DNA of 64,000 nt from Ctena decussata (taxonomy: Eukaryota > Mollusca > Bivalvia > Lucinida > Lucinidae), in contig OZ022510.1 in assembly GCA_963989385.1 (NCBI GenBank), positions 30,013,448 to 30,077,447 on the forward strand. Direction: 5' to 3'. The position numbers were made by a program, and so were the translations under genes. Below, in pieces: positions 43,194-53,614 of the stretch; position 1 is the stretch's first letter; every line of letters starts with the position of its first letter. The notes beneath the pieces are model-generated. The model was not told the DNA's origin, searched no databases, and saw only the letters and a program-made list of their open reading frames with translations.

Positions 43194-44037
43194 TAAGGTG
43201 GACGATCCCGAAAGAACTCTGTTTTGCTTGTTTAAAAAACAAACAGAGTTATTGTTCATCATCAAATCAACTGACTGTGGAGTATGTACAGTTATAATAT
43301 ACACTTACAATATCTACCGTAAAGATCCTAAGTTTTCGGGCACATAGGTCTGTACAAACAGTGGAAACTGAGATCAGACTGTTCCTTAGGAACCAGAATG
43401 ATCAAGATCTTCACAGTTTCCATTCCATCTGCGCATTTTTGTCGACATTACTCTGTGGTAGAACCGAATAACAGGAAAATAAATAATAGGGCAAGGACCG
43501 GCTGTGTTTGCAGCAGGTGCAGAATTTGGGCAGTCTGTTTTGGGGATATTTTGAACTTAAACATTGTTTTTCTAGGAAACGAAACGGTGAAATGTTTGTT
43601 TTTTTGTTTTATTCTTTAACATACGATGTAAGTTTTACTAAAATAATATGCATAAGCATGCCCCATCGATTGATGATATTTTATATGACGTTTCTCATGA
43701 AATTCAATTTTCTGGCATTTTTTCAAAGAATGTAAAAATATACGTACATGTATTAACAAGAAAATTGCAATTTTTTGTTATCAGTTTGTTTCAAATATCC
43801 TATATTACAGATTATATGATTTGCTGAAATGAAAGTGCATTCATGTGCTAGAGATATGAATTTTAATGGAAAATGTGTAAAACAATATGTAGAAATACAA
43901 AATATTGTTTTTTAGGAAAATAAAACGGTGAAAATTGTTTTTTTCTTACCCAAATGTTTTATAGCTCTTTGGGTTATTTAGACGGTATAATGGTTTGAAT
44001 GCCCCGCCAATATTTCTATTCAGTATTCGTCTACCTT
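43194..44037 (+). mobile_element. L transposon copy 2, uninterrupted
   Basis: About 845 bp with ends TTAAGGTGGACG and CGTCTACCTTAAG, a terminal inverted repeat of about 12 bp. It aligns to 1413-1735 plus 4262-4753. Internal hairpin near 43375-43430 (ATCAGACTGTTCC and complement). Short overlapping frames at 43398-43735 are not conserved in copy 1. The right end abuts a C MITE. Confidence 0.8.
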
Positions 44038-44271
44038 AAGCCGCGAGACGAATGAACAAACAAAGCGGCCTGTTCGCCCAGCGAAGACTCAGATTAGCCT
44101 GGGCATCCGCCCGGTCTCTACTGAGCTTTCCCTGTGCGCCGAAAAAGTAGCTAAGGGTCACAGCTACCTCAATGCTGACAGCGAAGACTATGATCAGACT
44201 AGGCGGATGCCGAGGCTGATCCGGGCGCACATGACACTTTGTTGATTTTGTAGTGACTGTATCGCTGCTCA
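44038..44271. mobile_element. Family C palindromic MITE, copy 9
   Basis: Joined directly to the right end of L copy 2; the left end has lost its first bases (AAGCCGCGAGACG). Diverged right end GTATCGCTGCTCA. Confidence 0.8.
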
Positions 44272-44393
44272 GTTACCGTAGTATTTTGTTTACAGTTTCT
44301 GCTGCTGCTTGTAAGAAGCAGAAGCTACGGGCACAGCGAGCAGTTATCGCTCTTTCAACAGACTATTAGGAGGAAAAAAAAGAAAACATATTG

Positions 44394-44456
44394 TTAAGGA
44401 CAAAAGCTCTGCACGGATGTTAAAGGAACATCCGTGCAGAACTTTTATCCTTAAGA
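44394..44456. repeat. Palindrome F, copy 2 (short)
   Basis: TTAAGGACAAAAGCTCTGCA is inverted as TGCAGAACTTTTATCCTTAA, with CGGATGTT/AACATCCG inside. It lacks the central duplication of copy 1. Confidence 0.8.
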
Positions 44457-44726
44457 ATATATGTTAATCTTAGTTCTCATTAATTATCACAAAATATCAA
44501 AACTGGTTTGTATAATTTGTAACACGTGCCTTTGGCAGCCCTGATAGTATTTCTAGTATGCTGGAGCAGAATCATCAAATAAGTGTTATTCTATGTTATA
44601 TGGAAATCCGAATACGACTTTTCCTGACAAAGCATCTGCTGCGACAGTATGCCGACAAGATAAAAAGTTACTGTCTACGTTGTACTGTTTACTGAGAATT
44701 GTAGTTGACTGTGTACCGCGAAAAGC
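44457..44726. other. Unassigned
   Basis: Nothing recognised. Confidence 0.4.
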
Positions 44727-44880
44727 CCTGCAGCCCTGAAGGCGGAAGTCTTTACAATCGTAATCGGGGTTTCATTGCACACAGCCTTTCATTATCACTC
44801 ACCCATCGTCCTGACATGACTGAATTACTGTAAAAAAGACGTAAACTCCCAAGTCATCCATCCTTCATTCCAGCCATCCA
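44727..44880 (+). mobile_element. SINE body, 5'-truncated copy
   Basis: GAAGGCGGAAGTCTTTACAA, TCGTAATCGGGGTTTCATTG and CACACAGCC match the body of the 32664 SINE. The tail is CATCCATCCTTCATTCCAGCC. The tRNA-like head is absent. Confidence 0.7.
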
Positions 44881-45247
44881 TGTACTGCAAGGTCCTGAAC
44901 GCTTTGTCCTCAGAACCTGATAATATTTTGTCAAAGCGAAACAAGTTTTGGCTTCTGTGGATCACACAATATTCCAAACTTGGATCTACTCTCAAAGAAA
45001 AGAAGAGTTTTAAGAGTAAACCGCAATTTAGGAGGGAGGTAAAACTGATGATGGAAATGACTGATGTGGTTCCCCTGAAAGTGTGCCTACATTCACCTAA
45101 TAGTGAGCATGCCTACATACTGATCATGTACTTCGTAAACTGTACCGTTTTGTACTTACTCTGGCACTGACCTTGAGAACGCACATACACATGTACTAAA
45201 GTTCACTTTCAACTCATGTATATCATGGATTGTTTACTGACAATATT
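44881..45247. other. Unassigned
   Basis: A 96-codon plus-strand frame (44880-45170) begins in the SINE tail and has no recognisable domain, so I do not call it a gene. Confidence 0.35.
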
Positions 45248-45482
45248 TGAGCCGCGACACCAACAAAGTGATTGTGCTCCCAGCGGAGACTCAGATCTGC
45301 CTGGGCATTTGCCCAGTTTGATCAGACTCTAAGCGCTCAAGGAGTAGCGAAGGGTCTAAGCTACCTCCGTGCGGACAGCGAAGACTCTGATCAGACTGGG
45401 CGGATGCCCAGGCTGATCTGAGTCTGCGCTGGGCGCACATGGGCGCCTACACATTTTGTTGTTTTTCTAGTGTTGCGGCTCA
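45248..45482. mobile_element. Family C palindromic MITE, copy 10
   Basis: Left end shortened (TGAGCCGCGACACCAACAAA, lacking the CGAGAAAA part). The right arm has a small insertion (GGGCGCC near 45442). Palindrome otherwise intact. Confidence 0.85.
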
Positions 45483-46884
45483 TTTGTAATGTCTATTGTT
45501 AACTGTGTAATCTTTATTGTTAACTGATTTAATTTGATATTTATATACAAGCAGAAAAATGCACAAACTTATTTAGGCAAAGAAGGACGAATATAGAATA
45601 ACAACTTAACCATGTTTTTCTCTCTCTCTCTCTAACATAAATAGTACATCCATGCTCAACATACATATTTTTTCCGTGATGTGTTTCTAAAACCATTTAA
45701 TGTCAACAATTATTGGGAGTGACCCTTTCAAAGAATGGTGTTGTAAATGGCATTGTAGATAAAAGATATCGTCTTACTTAAAATGTGTGTATTATTCGTC
45801 GTGTATTTACTACCACGTCCCAAATGATTTGATTCTCTGTAAACAAAATTTACTTGCACAGTTACGAAGTGGCCTTCGTTCCTTTTATCTACTCTTACAT
45901 GTAGTCCACATTTAAGCGCTTAAGGGTAATAGAGTCGAGGGAGACGCTTCCCCTGCAAATTTACCCATTTACATTTACGGGACACAATAAACGCACTTTA
46001 CGATAAATAAACACTGAATGTAGACTAGATCAGTCTCAGCCTGACGTAGTTTGCAACGCTATGACACTTTCGATTTTGTCATTCACCAAATTTCTAATTT
46101 GCTTTCATTACATTCTCTTAAGTCCTGAAAGCCACTTAACCAAGTCTTATATTTCGGCGTAGGAGAGACACTTCTTACAGACCGAATCAAATGACCTTAT
46201 TTGATATAGATAAATACGTTTGCTAAACTATCTATTCGTTCGTCTTATCCGAGGAAATCCTCTGACAAATTGGCCTTGCTTGAATAATCTATTGCCCTCC
46301 AGGGAAAACAAAACAATAGAGGTTAGGCAAATAATCTGTATTTTCGTAAAACTTTCCAATTATATCAGAAGTATGTGTTATCCTATTACTACAAAATTAT
46401 GGGAGTGCGTAGAGGATCCGCTGGATACGCTAGAAATTAAACCTGTACTGGAAAACATTATGAACTGATTTGTCATGAAAAATCATGATACGTAAACTAG
46501 AATAGCACCAAGGTAACACAAAAAGAAACATAAAATCGACGTAACTGTGCATTGCAATAATCTCTAATTATTACCTCTCTTCCGTGTAGATAGTGAATTG
46601 ATACTATTCGGCCTCCTGCACGGATGTTACGAATAACATTGCTAAAAATTTCAGCAGGATATTAGAAGCTAACCAATATACATATAGTGGTTGAATCATT
46701 CACAAGCAGAATTGCTCTTTGATAACAGATCAGGATAGTGGTATTGTTTGTTGCATATAAAATGGGAAGAGTGCTGAATGATTAAGTTATTTGCTTCCAT
46801 CGAAATTTTGGTACCAGTTTACAGAAGACAGCCTTGGACGCTATCCTAGCTGCACGATCTGTGTAATCAATGCGCTCTCTATAT
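45483..46884. other. Unassigned, one weak coding-like frame
   Basis: Mostly featureless. A TC tract lies near 45620-45636. An 82-codon plus frame at 46220-46468 has protein-like composition in its second half (LWECVEDPLDTLEIKPVLEN) but no recognised family. I leave it as a possible exon at best. Confidence 0.3.
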
Positions 46885-47231
46885 AGAGGATCTTCAATGA
46901 GTGATCATGTAATATTGAATTTATTAAACGAGTTGGGGAAAAAGATAAGATGCGAGGTTTTGCCGAGCATCTTATCGGTTTTCCACAACGCGTTTAATAA
47001 ATTCAATGATACAGGAGCACGAATGCATGATTTTATTTATCATATGACACTAAAATCGCATTTTATTAGCAAAATTTGCACTAAAACGTCACGATTTCGC
47101 TATTAGAAAACGCGACGTTTTTATGGACGTCAACGCATAGCGTTACGACGTAATTTGCATATTTTAATCCACTAGTGGATTATCGTTTTTAATGCATGGC
47201 TTTATTACACTCTAAGATGCGACGTCATATG
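46885..47231 (+). mobile_element. Family B MITE, copy 4
   Basis: AGAGGATCTTCAATGAGTG to GACGTCATATG, with the GAATTTATTAAACGAGTTGG hairpin. Very close to copies 1 and 2. Confidence 0.85.
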
Positions 47232-48508
47232 ATAAATATTATTTTCCACAGTTTAAATTCCGAATTTTTATAATATGCTAATGAAAACAGGGTTTAATTT
47301 AAACAAAGATCAAACGGTTATTTGTGATGCAGAAATATATAATCTTATTCGGCTATTTACCTTCACATACATGTAACGTACACACTAGATAGAACCTAGG
47401 TGCTTTTACTGACTATTCTCACCCAATAAATTGGCGCGGACCCTTGCAAAAAAAAAAAAAAAAATAACAGACTAGTATGTTGTTTTTGGACTACATCAGC
47501 AGTATAAATTTAAATCTAATTTTGTGTAATGGGAAACCAGCATCTGCATTATTTTTATTTTGTAATATCCAAATGTAATAACTTGTCTTTTTGTCAGTCT
47601 TTGAAATGAAAGAAGATGCCGATCAATAATTTGAACACATTTTAGATAATCATAGACATTCACCCGTACCCCTCAAGTGATTCCTTGTTTCCAATTGTCG
47701 CTAAGTCTACAATACTTGGGCTGCATTTCGAAAAGATTAAGCCTGTCTTGTGGCATATCTGAATTTCGTATGTCTATACCAGCTTCAAAGTGCATTGATA
47801 CATCTAAATATTTTTTTTGTCATTTTTCAAAGAGGAATAACTTCTATGGTTTCCTGTTTGCTTTCCTGTACGAGGAACCCCTTCAAATATGGGGTCTAAT
47901 CTAAAAGCTAAGAATTTGCTCCTAGGAGCAAATTCTTTCCTTTAGAATTGACCCCAAATGACAAAAAATGCAAAAAAGATGCAAAATTAAAAACGATAAT
48001 TTTGCTTCCACTGAACCATATGTATCCATTTACATGAAGTTATTTAGAAATACCCGTACAATTTTTAAGAGATCTACTGAATTCAAGTATTTCCGGAAGT
48101 AATTAATGACCGCGCTATTCATTAACTATGTGCGACCGAGGACTTTCGTAGATAAAATGATGGATCATTGTCTGGACTGTTGCATTAGAAGAGGAAGACA
48201 CTCAATAAACAAGAACAGTTAAACTTGGATTTAGCCTAGCCACTAGAAGAAGTTATCCCAGGCACCCGTCTAGTCTCCATCCCCAGTTTATGAATTTACT
48301 AAAACCTAGGCATAAAGCCTCTTTGATCTGCTTATTAAAGATTAAAAACATCGGCTTTGATTTATTTTCTCTTAAATAAAGAAGATGTGGACGTGAACCA
48401 AATCACCAGTACCAGAAATCCAAAACTAAAAACCTTCTGGTAGGTAGATAGAAGTTTGCAGAATTATTAACACAAGGTAACACCAGTTACATGTAGTTTA
48501 CATGTGAA
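47232..48508. other. Unassigned, poly-A run and a short repeat P
   Basis: A run of about 20 A lies at 47446-47464. At 47911-47960 GAATTTGCTCCTAGGAGCAA then ATTCTTTCC forms a palindrome followed by TTGACCCCA. GGAGCAAATTCTTTCCTT and TTGACCCCA recur at 62519-62548. No gene supported. Confidence 0.4.
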
Positions 48509-48826
48509 GTGAACCAATCCGGTACTATACAAAGTGGCTGCAGACCGAGACCTCGGTCGTTAGCGTTAACAACTGTAAATGATACTTTGTTAATGGGTGT
48601 CGACCGAGCTGATACTGCTGTCGATTATATACATAGACAGTCATTTATGAATGTATGGAATTTGTCTGGCGTGGTCGACAGCACTGGTAGGGAAGTTGGT
48701 ATAACCCCAGTGATTAATCAAAACTGCAACACGCAGGCAGTTTGGTACATGCATGCAAAGGGTGCTATGAAATTTCGCAGAAACACATTAGTTCAATTTT
48801 GCTGGAAATATTTTGATACAAACTAA
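48509..48826 (+). CDS. Candidate coding exon, ~105 codons, unknown
   Basis: An open frame ending at TAA (48824-48826). It has no ATG at its head (the first codon is GTG; the first ATG is about 28 codons in). If real it is probably a terminal exon or starts later. The composition is protein-like: VDRADTAVDYIHRQSFMNVW, then GREVGITPVINQN, and a Trp/Lys-rich end. I recognise no domain, signal peptide or membrane segment. A 16-bp palindrome (GACCGAGACCTCGGTC) lies in its first part at about 48543. No identified repeat covers it. It may be chance. Confidence 0.2.
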   Translation: MNQSGTIQSGCRPRPRSLALTTVNDTLLMGVDRADTAVDYIHRQSFMNVWNLSGVVDSTGREVGITPVINQNCNTQAVWYMHAKGAMKFRRNTLVQFCWKYFDTN

Positions 48827-49525
48827 TTAATAAATCAATTACGTTTGGCAACATGGTGTGATATCAATCAACCAAGCTTTCAAAACTTAATTGTTTGACA
48901 AAAACGCAGGCATCCAGTGCATTGCTGGAACGTAATTTGTATTTCTTCGCGTCTGTTCTGTGTTATTGCCAGAAATTTTCATTGAGGAAAAAGCTAATTA
49001 ATACGTTTTTGGATTTTAGTGAGAATTAAATTGAGAGACAAACTTCCGAATGCTTTTTCTGCTCTGAAAAAAAAACTCAGTTCTTAAATGATTATTGATA
49101 TAAACAGAACTGTGCAATTAAAATCATTGTATTTCTGTTGGTATTTTCTTCTGATAAAAATATCACCCTATAGGCGTTTATTATAACATGGAAGAAGGCA
49201 TTTGCGCATTCGATTCTTATATATTACAAAAAGAAAACAAACTTATTAAGGTCGATTTGATCCTCCCCAGGCTTGACACAAGTGTACGTAATCGAAACAT
49301 TAGGAAGCCACTGTTGTACTGACAATTTTAAAGACATTTTCCAAAGATCTTGGCTACGCAACTGTGAATTTCTCTAGGCTGTTAAAAACTTTCTATACAA
49401 CTGATTTAACTACTACTTCCGGGTTAGATAACAACTGATATACCTAAAAAGTTCCAAATTTGTGGACTTTGCTGGTTTACAACCGCGTTTGATAGTGGCT
49501 AAACATCTACAGACTTAATTTTAAA
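48827..49525. other. Unassigned
   Basis: Nothing recognised. Confidence 0.4.
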
Positions 49526-49741
49526 TGAGCTGCGACACAAGAAAACCAACAAAGTGGTTGTGCGCCCTGCGCAGACTCAGATCAACCTGGGAAACCGCCC
49601 TGTCTGATCAGACTCTTTGCTAAGCGCCTAAACGGTAGCTAAGGGTCTAATCTACCTCCATGCGGACAGCGAAGACTCTGATCAGACTGGGCGGATGCTG
49701 GACGCATAACCACTTTGTTGGTTTTGTCGTGTCGCGGCTCA
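49526..49741. mobile_element. Family C palindromic MITE, copy 11
   Basis: TGAGCTGCGACACAAGAAAA to GTCGTGTCGCGGCTCA; the right arm lacks the CAGGCTGATCTGAGTC part. Confidence 0.85.
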
Positions 49742-50115
49742 AATACAACTGATATCGCTAAATTGTTACATTATTGCCGTAATATGTTTTATTCAATCCT
49801 GTCATTTTCCCTAAACATTTCATAAGTCTGATATCAACAGGTCGAACCGAAGAGTAAGTCGTGTACAACATACATGAATACTCGTTGTTGTAGTAGATTG
49901 TATACTATCCAAGACATGTACAAGAGCACATGTAACGTGTCAGCATCCATGGCTTGAACATTGAAGACATCTCGTTGTGTTTGTTACACAGTAAATCAAG
50001 GTCGAAAATATGCTTCCTGCAGAGACATCTTTGTATTAGAAGATAGCGTTTAGAATTCTTCAAAACAATTAGGATATTTAATATATTCAAAACATATTTC
50101 ATTCCGCCATTCATT
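49742..50115. other. Unassigned
   Basis: Nothing recognised. Confidence 0.4.
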
Positions 50116-50231
50116 TGAGCCGCGACACGAGAAAACCAACAATGTGGTTGTGCGCCCAGCGCAGACTCAGATCAGCCTGGGCATCCGCCAAGTTTGACCA
50201 GACTCTTCGTTAAGTGCTCAAAGGGTAGCCG
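50116..50231. mobile_element. Family C MITE, truncated to one arm
   Basis: The left arm (TGAGCCGCGACACGAGAAAA through TAAGTGCTCAAAGGGTAGC) is nearly perfect, but the second arm is missing. The break is at the centre of the palindrome. Confidence 0.85.
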
Positions 50232-50550
50232 GCTTAGAAAAATCAAAACGTACTTGATTTTTTCATAAAAAAGATTTAAAATAACTAAAATGACCTACTT
50301 TCGATTTTACAAGTTTTATTACATAGTACAAACACAAGGTACAAGAGGTAGAAATACCAGGTACAGGCGTGTTAACAGGTGATAAAAATACTAGTATGTA
50401 AAATAATGTAAGGCAAGGATCCCATTGATTGTGCCGCTATCGCATTATTTCATTGCTTAACGGGGAACCAGATACGAAAACCGTATTTTTACGGATAGAC
50501 CTATCTTATTTTCAAAATCTTCTTCCTTCTTTTTTGTCAGTTATATTCTA

Positions 50551-50551
<1 letters not shown>

Positions 50552-50586
<35 letters not shown>
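50552..50586. repeat. Poly-A run of 35
   Basis: An unbroken A tract 320 bp after the broken C MITE. It could be the tail of a retroposed sequence occupying 50232-50586, but I find no matching target duplication. Confidence 0.8.
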
Positions 50587-50588
<2 letters not shown>

Positions 50589-50733
50589 CACATCAACCGT
50601 CATATTATCAATAGTTCTGAAGGTTGTGCAGATTCTATAATGATTTGTATTTCGACGATTTTTATCACTGGTAGGACTATGGAGACTTTAAGCGACATTC
50701 AAACTGCTTCCTGCAGGGACTACTGTCCTCGAA

Positions 50734-50832
50734 AAATGGCTTCCTGCCGAGACTGTCCGCGTGATTCTGCTTCCTGCCGAGGTTCTGGGCAGGAAGCAGA
50801 ATTACACGGACAGTCTCTGCAGGAAGCCATTT
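50734..50832. repeat. 99-bp palindrome of GCTTCCTGC units
   Basis: AAATGGCTTCCTGCCGAGAC ... TTCTGCTTCCTGCC is inverted across a 9-bp centre, about 42 of 45 bases matching. Further GCTTCCTGCAG / CTGCAGGAAGC units lie on both sides (50705-50718, 50900-50920), each followed by GAGACTGT-type sequence. The 111-codon frame over it repeats ASCRD only because the DNA repeats. Confidence 0.8.
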
Positions 50833-51089
50833 ATCATTTACAGAAGTCTCGGCAGGTGGCAAGAGTTCACGGACATTCTCGGCGGAAGCCAAATATGATG
50901 TACAGTCTCTGCAGGAAGCAAAAATTGGCGGAATCGATTATACCCTGTGATTTGGTAGGTTATGTTTGCATTTGATTTGACCATAGAGTTGATGCACGCA
51001 AAATAGGTTCTACTCCTTTTAGCCTTCTCTGACGTTTTAGTGGCTTCTTTAAGTCACAATGAAGTTCCAGATTAACTTCTAACATGTAC
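50833..51089. other. Unassigned, tail of the GCTTCCTGC repeat
   Basis: Two more diverged units (to about 50925), then nothing recognised. Confidence 0.4.
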
Positions 51090-51176
51090 TTGGCGCGTTC
51101 GGCATAGTTACTTTAATAAACTCGAGCAAAGCTCAGGTATTCATTGGGATACTCGAAGATATGTATACACATTTAC

Positions 51177-51466
51177 CATATGACGTCGCTGTTATTCAGT
51201 GGATAACGTCATGTCATAAAAATCGTATGACCACACGTGTAATAACACTTTGGCGCGTACACGTGACGTCATTGACAACGTCCATGTCAACAATGCGTTT
51301 TCTTATTGAAATAATGTTGAGTTTGAAGGCGTTAAAATCCAATTTTAAAGGGTCATATGATAAACAGAATCTTACACTCGTGGTCATTTGATACGAAATT
51401 TATGAAACTCGCCGAAGGCTCGTTTCATAAATTTCATATGAAATTACCACTCGTGTAAGGTCCTCT
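51177..51466 (-). mobile_element. Family A MITE, copy 2, inside E
   Basis: Starts CATATGACGTCGCTG and ends GTGTAAGGTCCTCT. Its hairpin (GAAATTTATGAAACTCGCCG and complement) is intact. The flanks GTATACACAT (left) and GTATACATAT (right) look like a target duplication of about 7-10 bp with decay. Confidence 0.75.
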
Positions 51467-51518
51467 GTATACATATCTTTGAGTAACTCAAAGGATACCT
51501 GTGTATTGCTCGGGTACA

Positions 51519-51593
51519 GTATTGAATGAATGATTGATTGTTTTGGGTTTAACGGCCCTTTGAGACAGTATTTCAGTCTGTAGCAGCCCGTCT
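51519..51593 (-). repeat. Short dispersed repeat M, copy 5
   Basis: GGGTTTAACGGCCCTTTGAG, then ACAGTATTTCAGTCTGTAGC. The preceding AATGAATGATTGATTGTTTT reads as a CAAT-rich 3' tail on the minus strand, like a SINE or LINE tail. Confidence 0.65.

Positions 51594-51595
<2 letters not shown>

Positions 51596-51632
<37 letters not shown>
51596..51632. repeat. (GA)n microsatellite
   Basis: About 18 GA repeats directly after the M repeat. Leu/Ser-rich frames across it on the minus strand are artefacts. Confidence 0.95.
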
Positions 51633-51637
<5 letters not shown>

Positions 51638-51880
51638 AAAAATGATAGACGAGAGAAAAATGTCCAAACACCCCATCCGCACCCAGTACAAGCACAGTAG
51701 GCCCTTGCCCTACCATTACCCGAATCAGTAGGACGCCCGGCACGGGAAGTTACATGCAGCACCTTGCACCACCCGACAAACCCCTCGGGTACAGTAATTA
51801 TGTCTGGTAGTCTAGTAGTCTTCGGGCTATTCGACGATAAGCATATAGCTTATATTCGAATAGGCAGAGGACATTGTAGT

Positions 51881-52342
51881 TCGGTTTTACCAATTTAATG
51901 CCGAACGCTCCCAGTGGGATGACGATGCAACTGAACTATAGACGACCTGTCTTCTTAATTTACGATACCTGATGTTATAACTTATACGATTGTACTTCTT
52001 TATTGTATTTCTTTTCAAGTGCAGAATTTCGTATCAGATCAGAAATAAAAACAGAAAACAGTTAATCAGAACAAAAAAGAATGTTTCTCTGATTTCACAT
52101 CCTCCAGTAGATTTGCGGGTCAAATTAAGGTCCACCTTTGTTGAACATGAAAAAGAGGATAGAATAAATAACTATACGGCTTATCAGGTTACTTGCTGAA
52201 ATATTGTACATTTCCTTCGTAATTGTAGATAACTATTAATTATAACCGTCTTTCTTGGAGCAAGGGAATACTATCATATCAATGGGCTTCTGCTATCGTA
52301 TCTTGTTCTAAATTTGGCCTATGTGTCCTTCCGATCCCCATC
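51881..52342. other. Unassigned
   Basis: Nothing recognised. Confidence 0.4.
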
Positions 52343-52533
52343 TGAGACGCGACACGACAAAACGAACAAGTTGGCATGTGTATCAGCCCAGGCTGATCAG
52401 AGTCTTCGCTGTGCGCTTAAAGGGTAGCTAAGGGCCAAAGCTAGCGCCAGCCGGACAGCAAAGACTCTGATCAGATTCGGCGGGTGCCCTGGCTGATATG
52501 AGTATTGTCCCATTTGTCGGTTTTCTCGTGTCA
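52343..52533. mobile_element. Family C palindromic MITE, copy 13, shortened
   Basis: TGAGACGCGACACGACAAAA at the left. The right end is cut at GGTTTTCTCGTGTCA, losing the last CGCGGCTCA. Both arms are shortened by deletions. Confidence 0.8.
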
Positions 52534-52557
52534 ATTATTAGCATCAGTATATGGGTT

Positions 52558-52757
52558 TCTGGGGCGGGACCGTATTTATAAAACAACTTAAGTGATTGCT
52601 ATGGTGTTGCTATGGGCGAATTTCTATCAAGGAGATTCACTACAACTATGAAATTTGCTCTGGAGGAACAGTCGTCAAATTTCATAGTTGTAGGGAATCT
52701 CCTTCATATGCAACAACATAGCAACCACTTTTATGTCGTTTTATAAATACGGCCCCA
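52558..52757. mobile_element. Family D palindromic MITE, copy 3
   Basis: GGGACCGTATTTATAAAACA to TTTTATAAATACGGCCCC, with the GGAGATTCACTACAACTATG arms. It is shorter than the other copies through loss of part of the centre, and is not flanked by CCTGG. Confidence 0.8.
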
Positions 52758-52934
52758 GGCCATTTCACGTACGTTGACTTTTACATAAATTTACAAATGT
52801 CACTTTAATATTGTCTGGAATACACTTCAACGTATCTATTCAAAAATTGCATTTAATTAAAATGGTCAGGGTATTTCCAGGCCGCACATGTAATACAGAG
52901 GCACGGCTTACGAACGATACGTATTCTAAGTTAA

Positions 52935-53162
52935 CCCTTAAAGCGCCAAAAATTAAAATTGTTGAATTGGCAAACAGTGTTGATTCAGATGAGGTGGCTC
53001 ATAATGAGCCTTCTCATCTGAATCTACACTGAGCCACCTCATCTGAATCAACACTGTTTGCCCTCTAGTTTTCGAATTCTAAATATGATATCGCTTGGAC
53101 GAAACATTTTTTTAAATTCTGCAGGCATAAATTTGGTCGTCTGCTTTTTGGCGCATTAAGGG
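52935..53162. mobile_element. piggyBac-like MITE with TTAA duplications
   Basis: Flanked exactly by TTAA (52931-52934 and 53163-53166). The ends CCCTTAAAGCGCCAAAAA and TTTTTGGCGCATTAAGGG match at 17 of 18 positions as inverted repeats. Established: TTAA target duplication with CCC-starting ends is the hallmark of the piggyBac superfamily. Inside is a perfect 33-bp inverted pair (52969-53001 and 53030-53062) with GATTCAGATGAGGTGGCTCA. The 228-bp length and absence of a frame make it non-autonomous. Confidence 0.9.
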
Positions 53163-53415
53163 TTAAAGTACACATCCGGAACAGAAGCTTGAAATAAAGT
53201 TCAGCAAAGAAGAGGGTTATAAAGGCTTGGTTCAATAATGTGGCTAACTCAAAGATTAGTCCTTTTGAGAGAAAAAAAATATTCCAAACGGTGTTTACTA
53301 TTCAAAAACTAATGGTACCAAAAATTTGGTTTCGCATGTGGCTTCTTTATAATAAATATCTTAGAATTGGGCTTTCAAGTCTTTACCATTTTACTTGAAA
53401 TAGAGAATACCATGT

Positions 53416-53546
53416 TAGTGTCTTATGATTACAGGTTTATCAGGCGAGACCAAACACCGCGTAGGAATGGCGAGGCTTGCCGAGCCAGTCCGACGTGTTT
53501 CTGATCGAGCCTGATAAACTTGATATCAAAAGACACTTGCATGGTT
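53416..53546. repeat. 131-bp imperfect inverted repeat
   Basis: TGTCTTATGATTACAGGTTT then ATCAGGC is inverted as GCCTGATAAACTTGATATCA then AAAGACA, about 21 of 27 matching. The loop is CG-rich. Confidence 0.6.
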
Positions 53547-53614
53547 TTCTATTTATCATGCATTGCAGCGTCAAGAGCGCCAAACAAATGATAAGCAAAC
53601 GCAGTTTTGTTCGA

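Larger units (their letters stand above)
51090..51880. repeat. Repeat E, copy 3, hosting A, M and a GA tract
   Basis: GGCGCGTTCGGCATAGTTAC, AATAAACTCGAGCAA and GGATACTCGAAGATATG match the E start at 11538. After the inserted family A MITE it resumes TATACATATCTTTGAG and GTGTATTGCTCGGGTACAGT. After an inserted M repeat and GA tract it resumes CCCCTCGGGTACAGTAA. Three insertions in one host repeat. Confidence 0.55.

Noticed and set aside
8391..47106. Two similar small ORFs (8391-8600 and 46870-47106) that look like a conserved peptide
   Set aside because: Both are read through the same family B MITE. The similarity is of DNA in a repeated hairpin element, not of a selected protein.
50640..50975. 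111-codon ORF with repeated ASCRD motifs
   Set aside because: The peptide repeat is the direct product of the GCTTCCTGC palindromic DNA repeat; frames on the other strand show the same pattern.
51400..51762. Ser/Leu-rich ORFs on the minus strand
   Set aside because: They translate the (GA)n microsatellite and repeat M.
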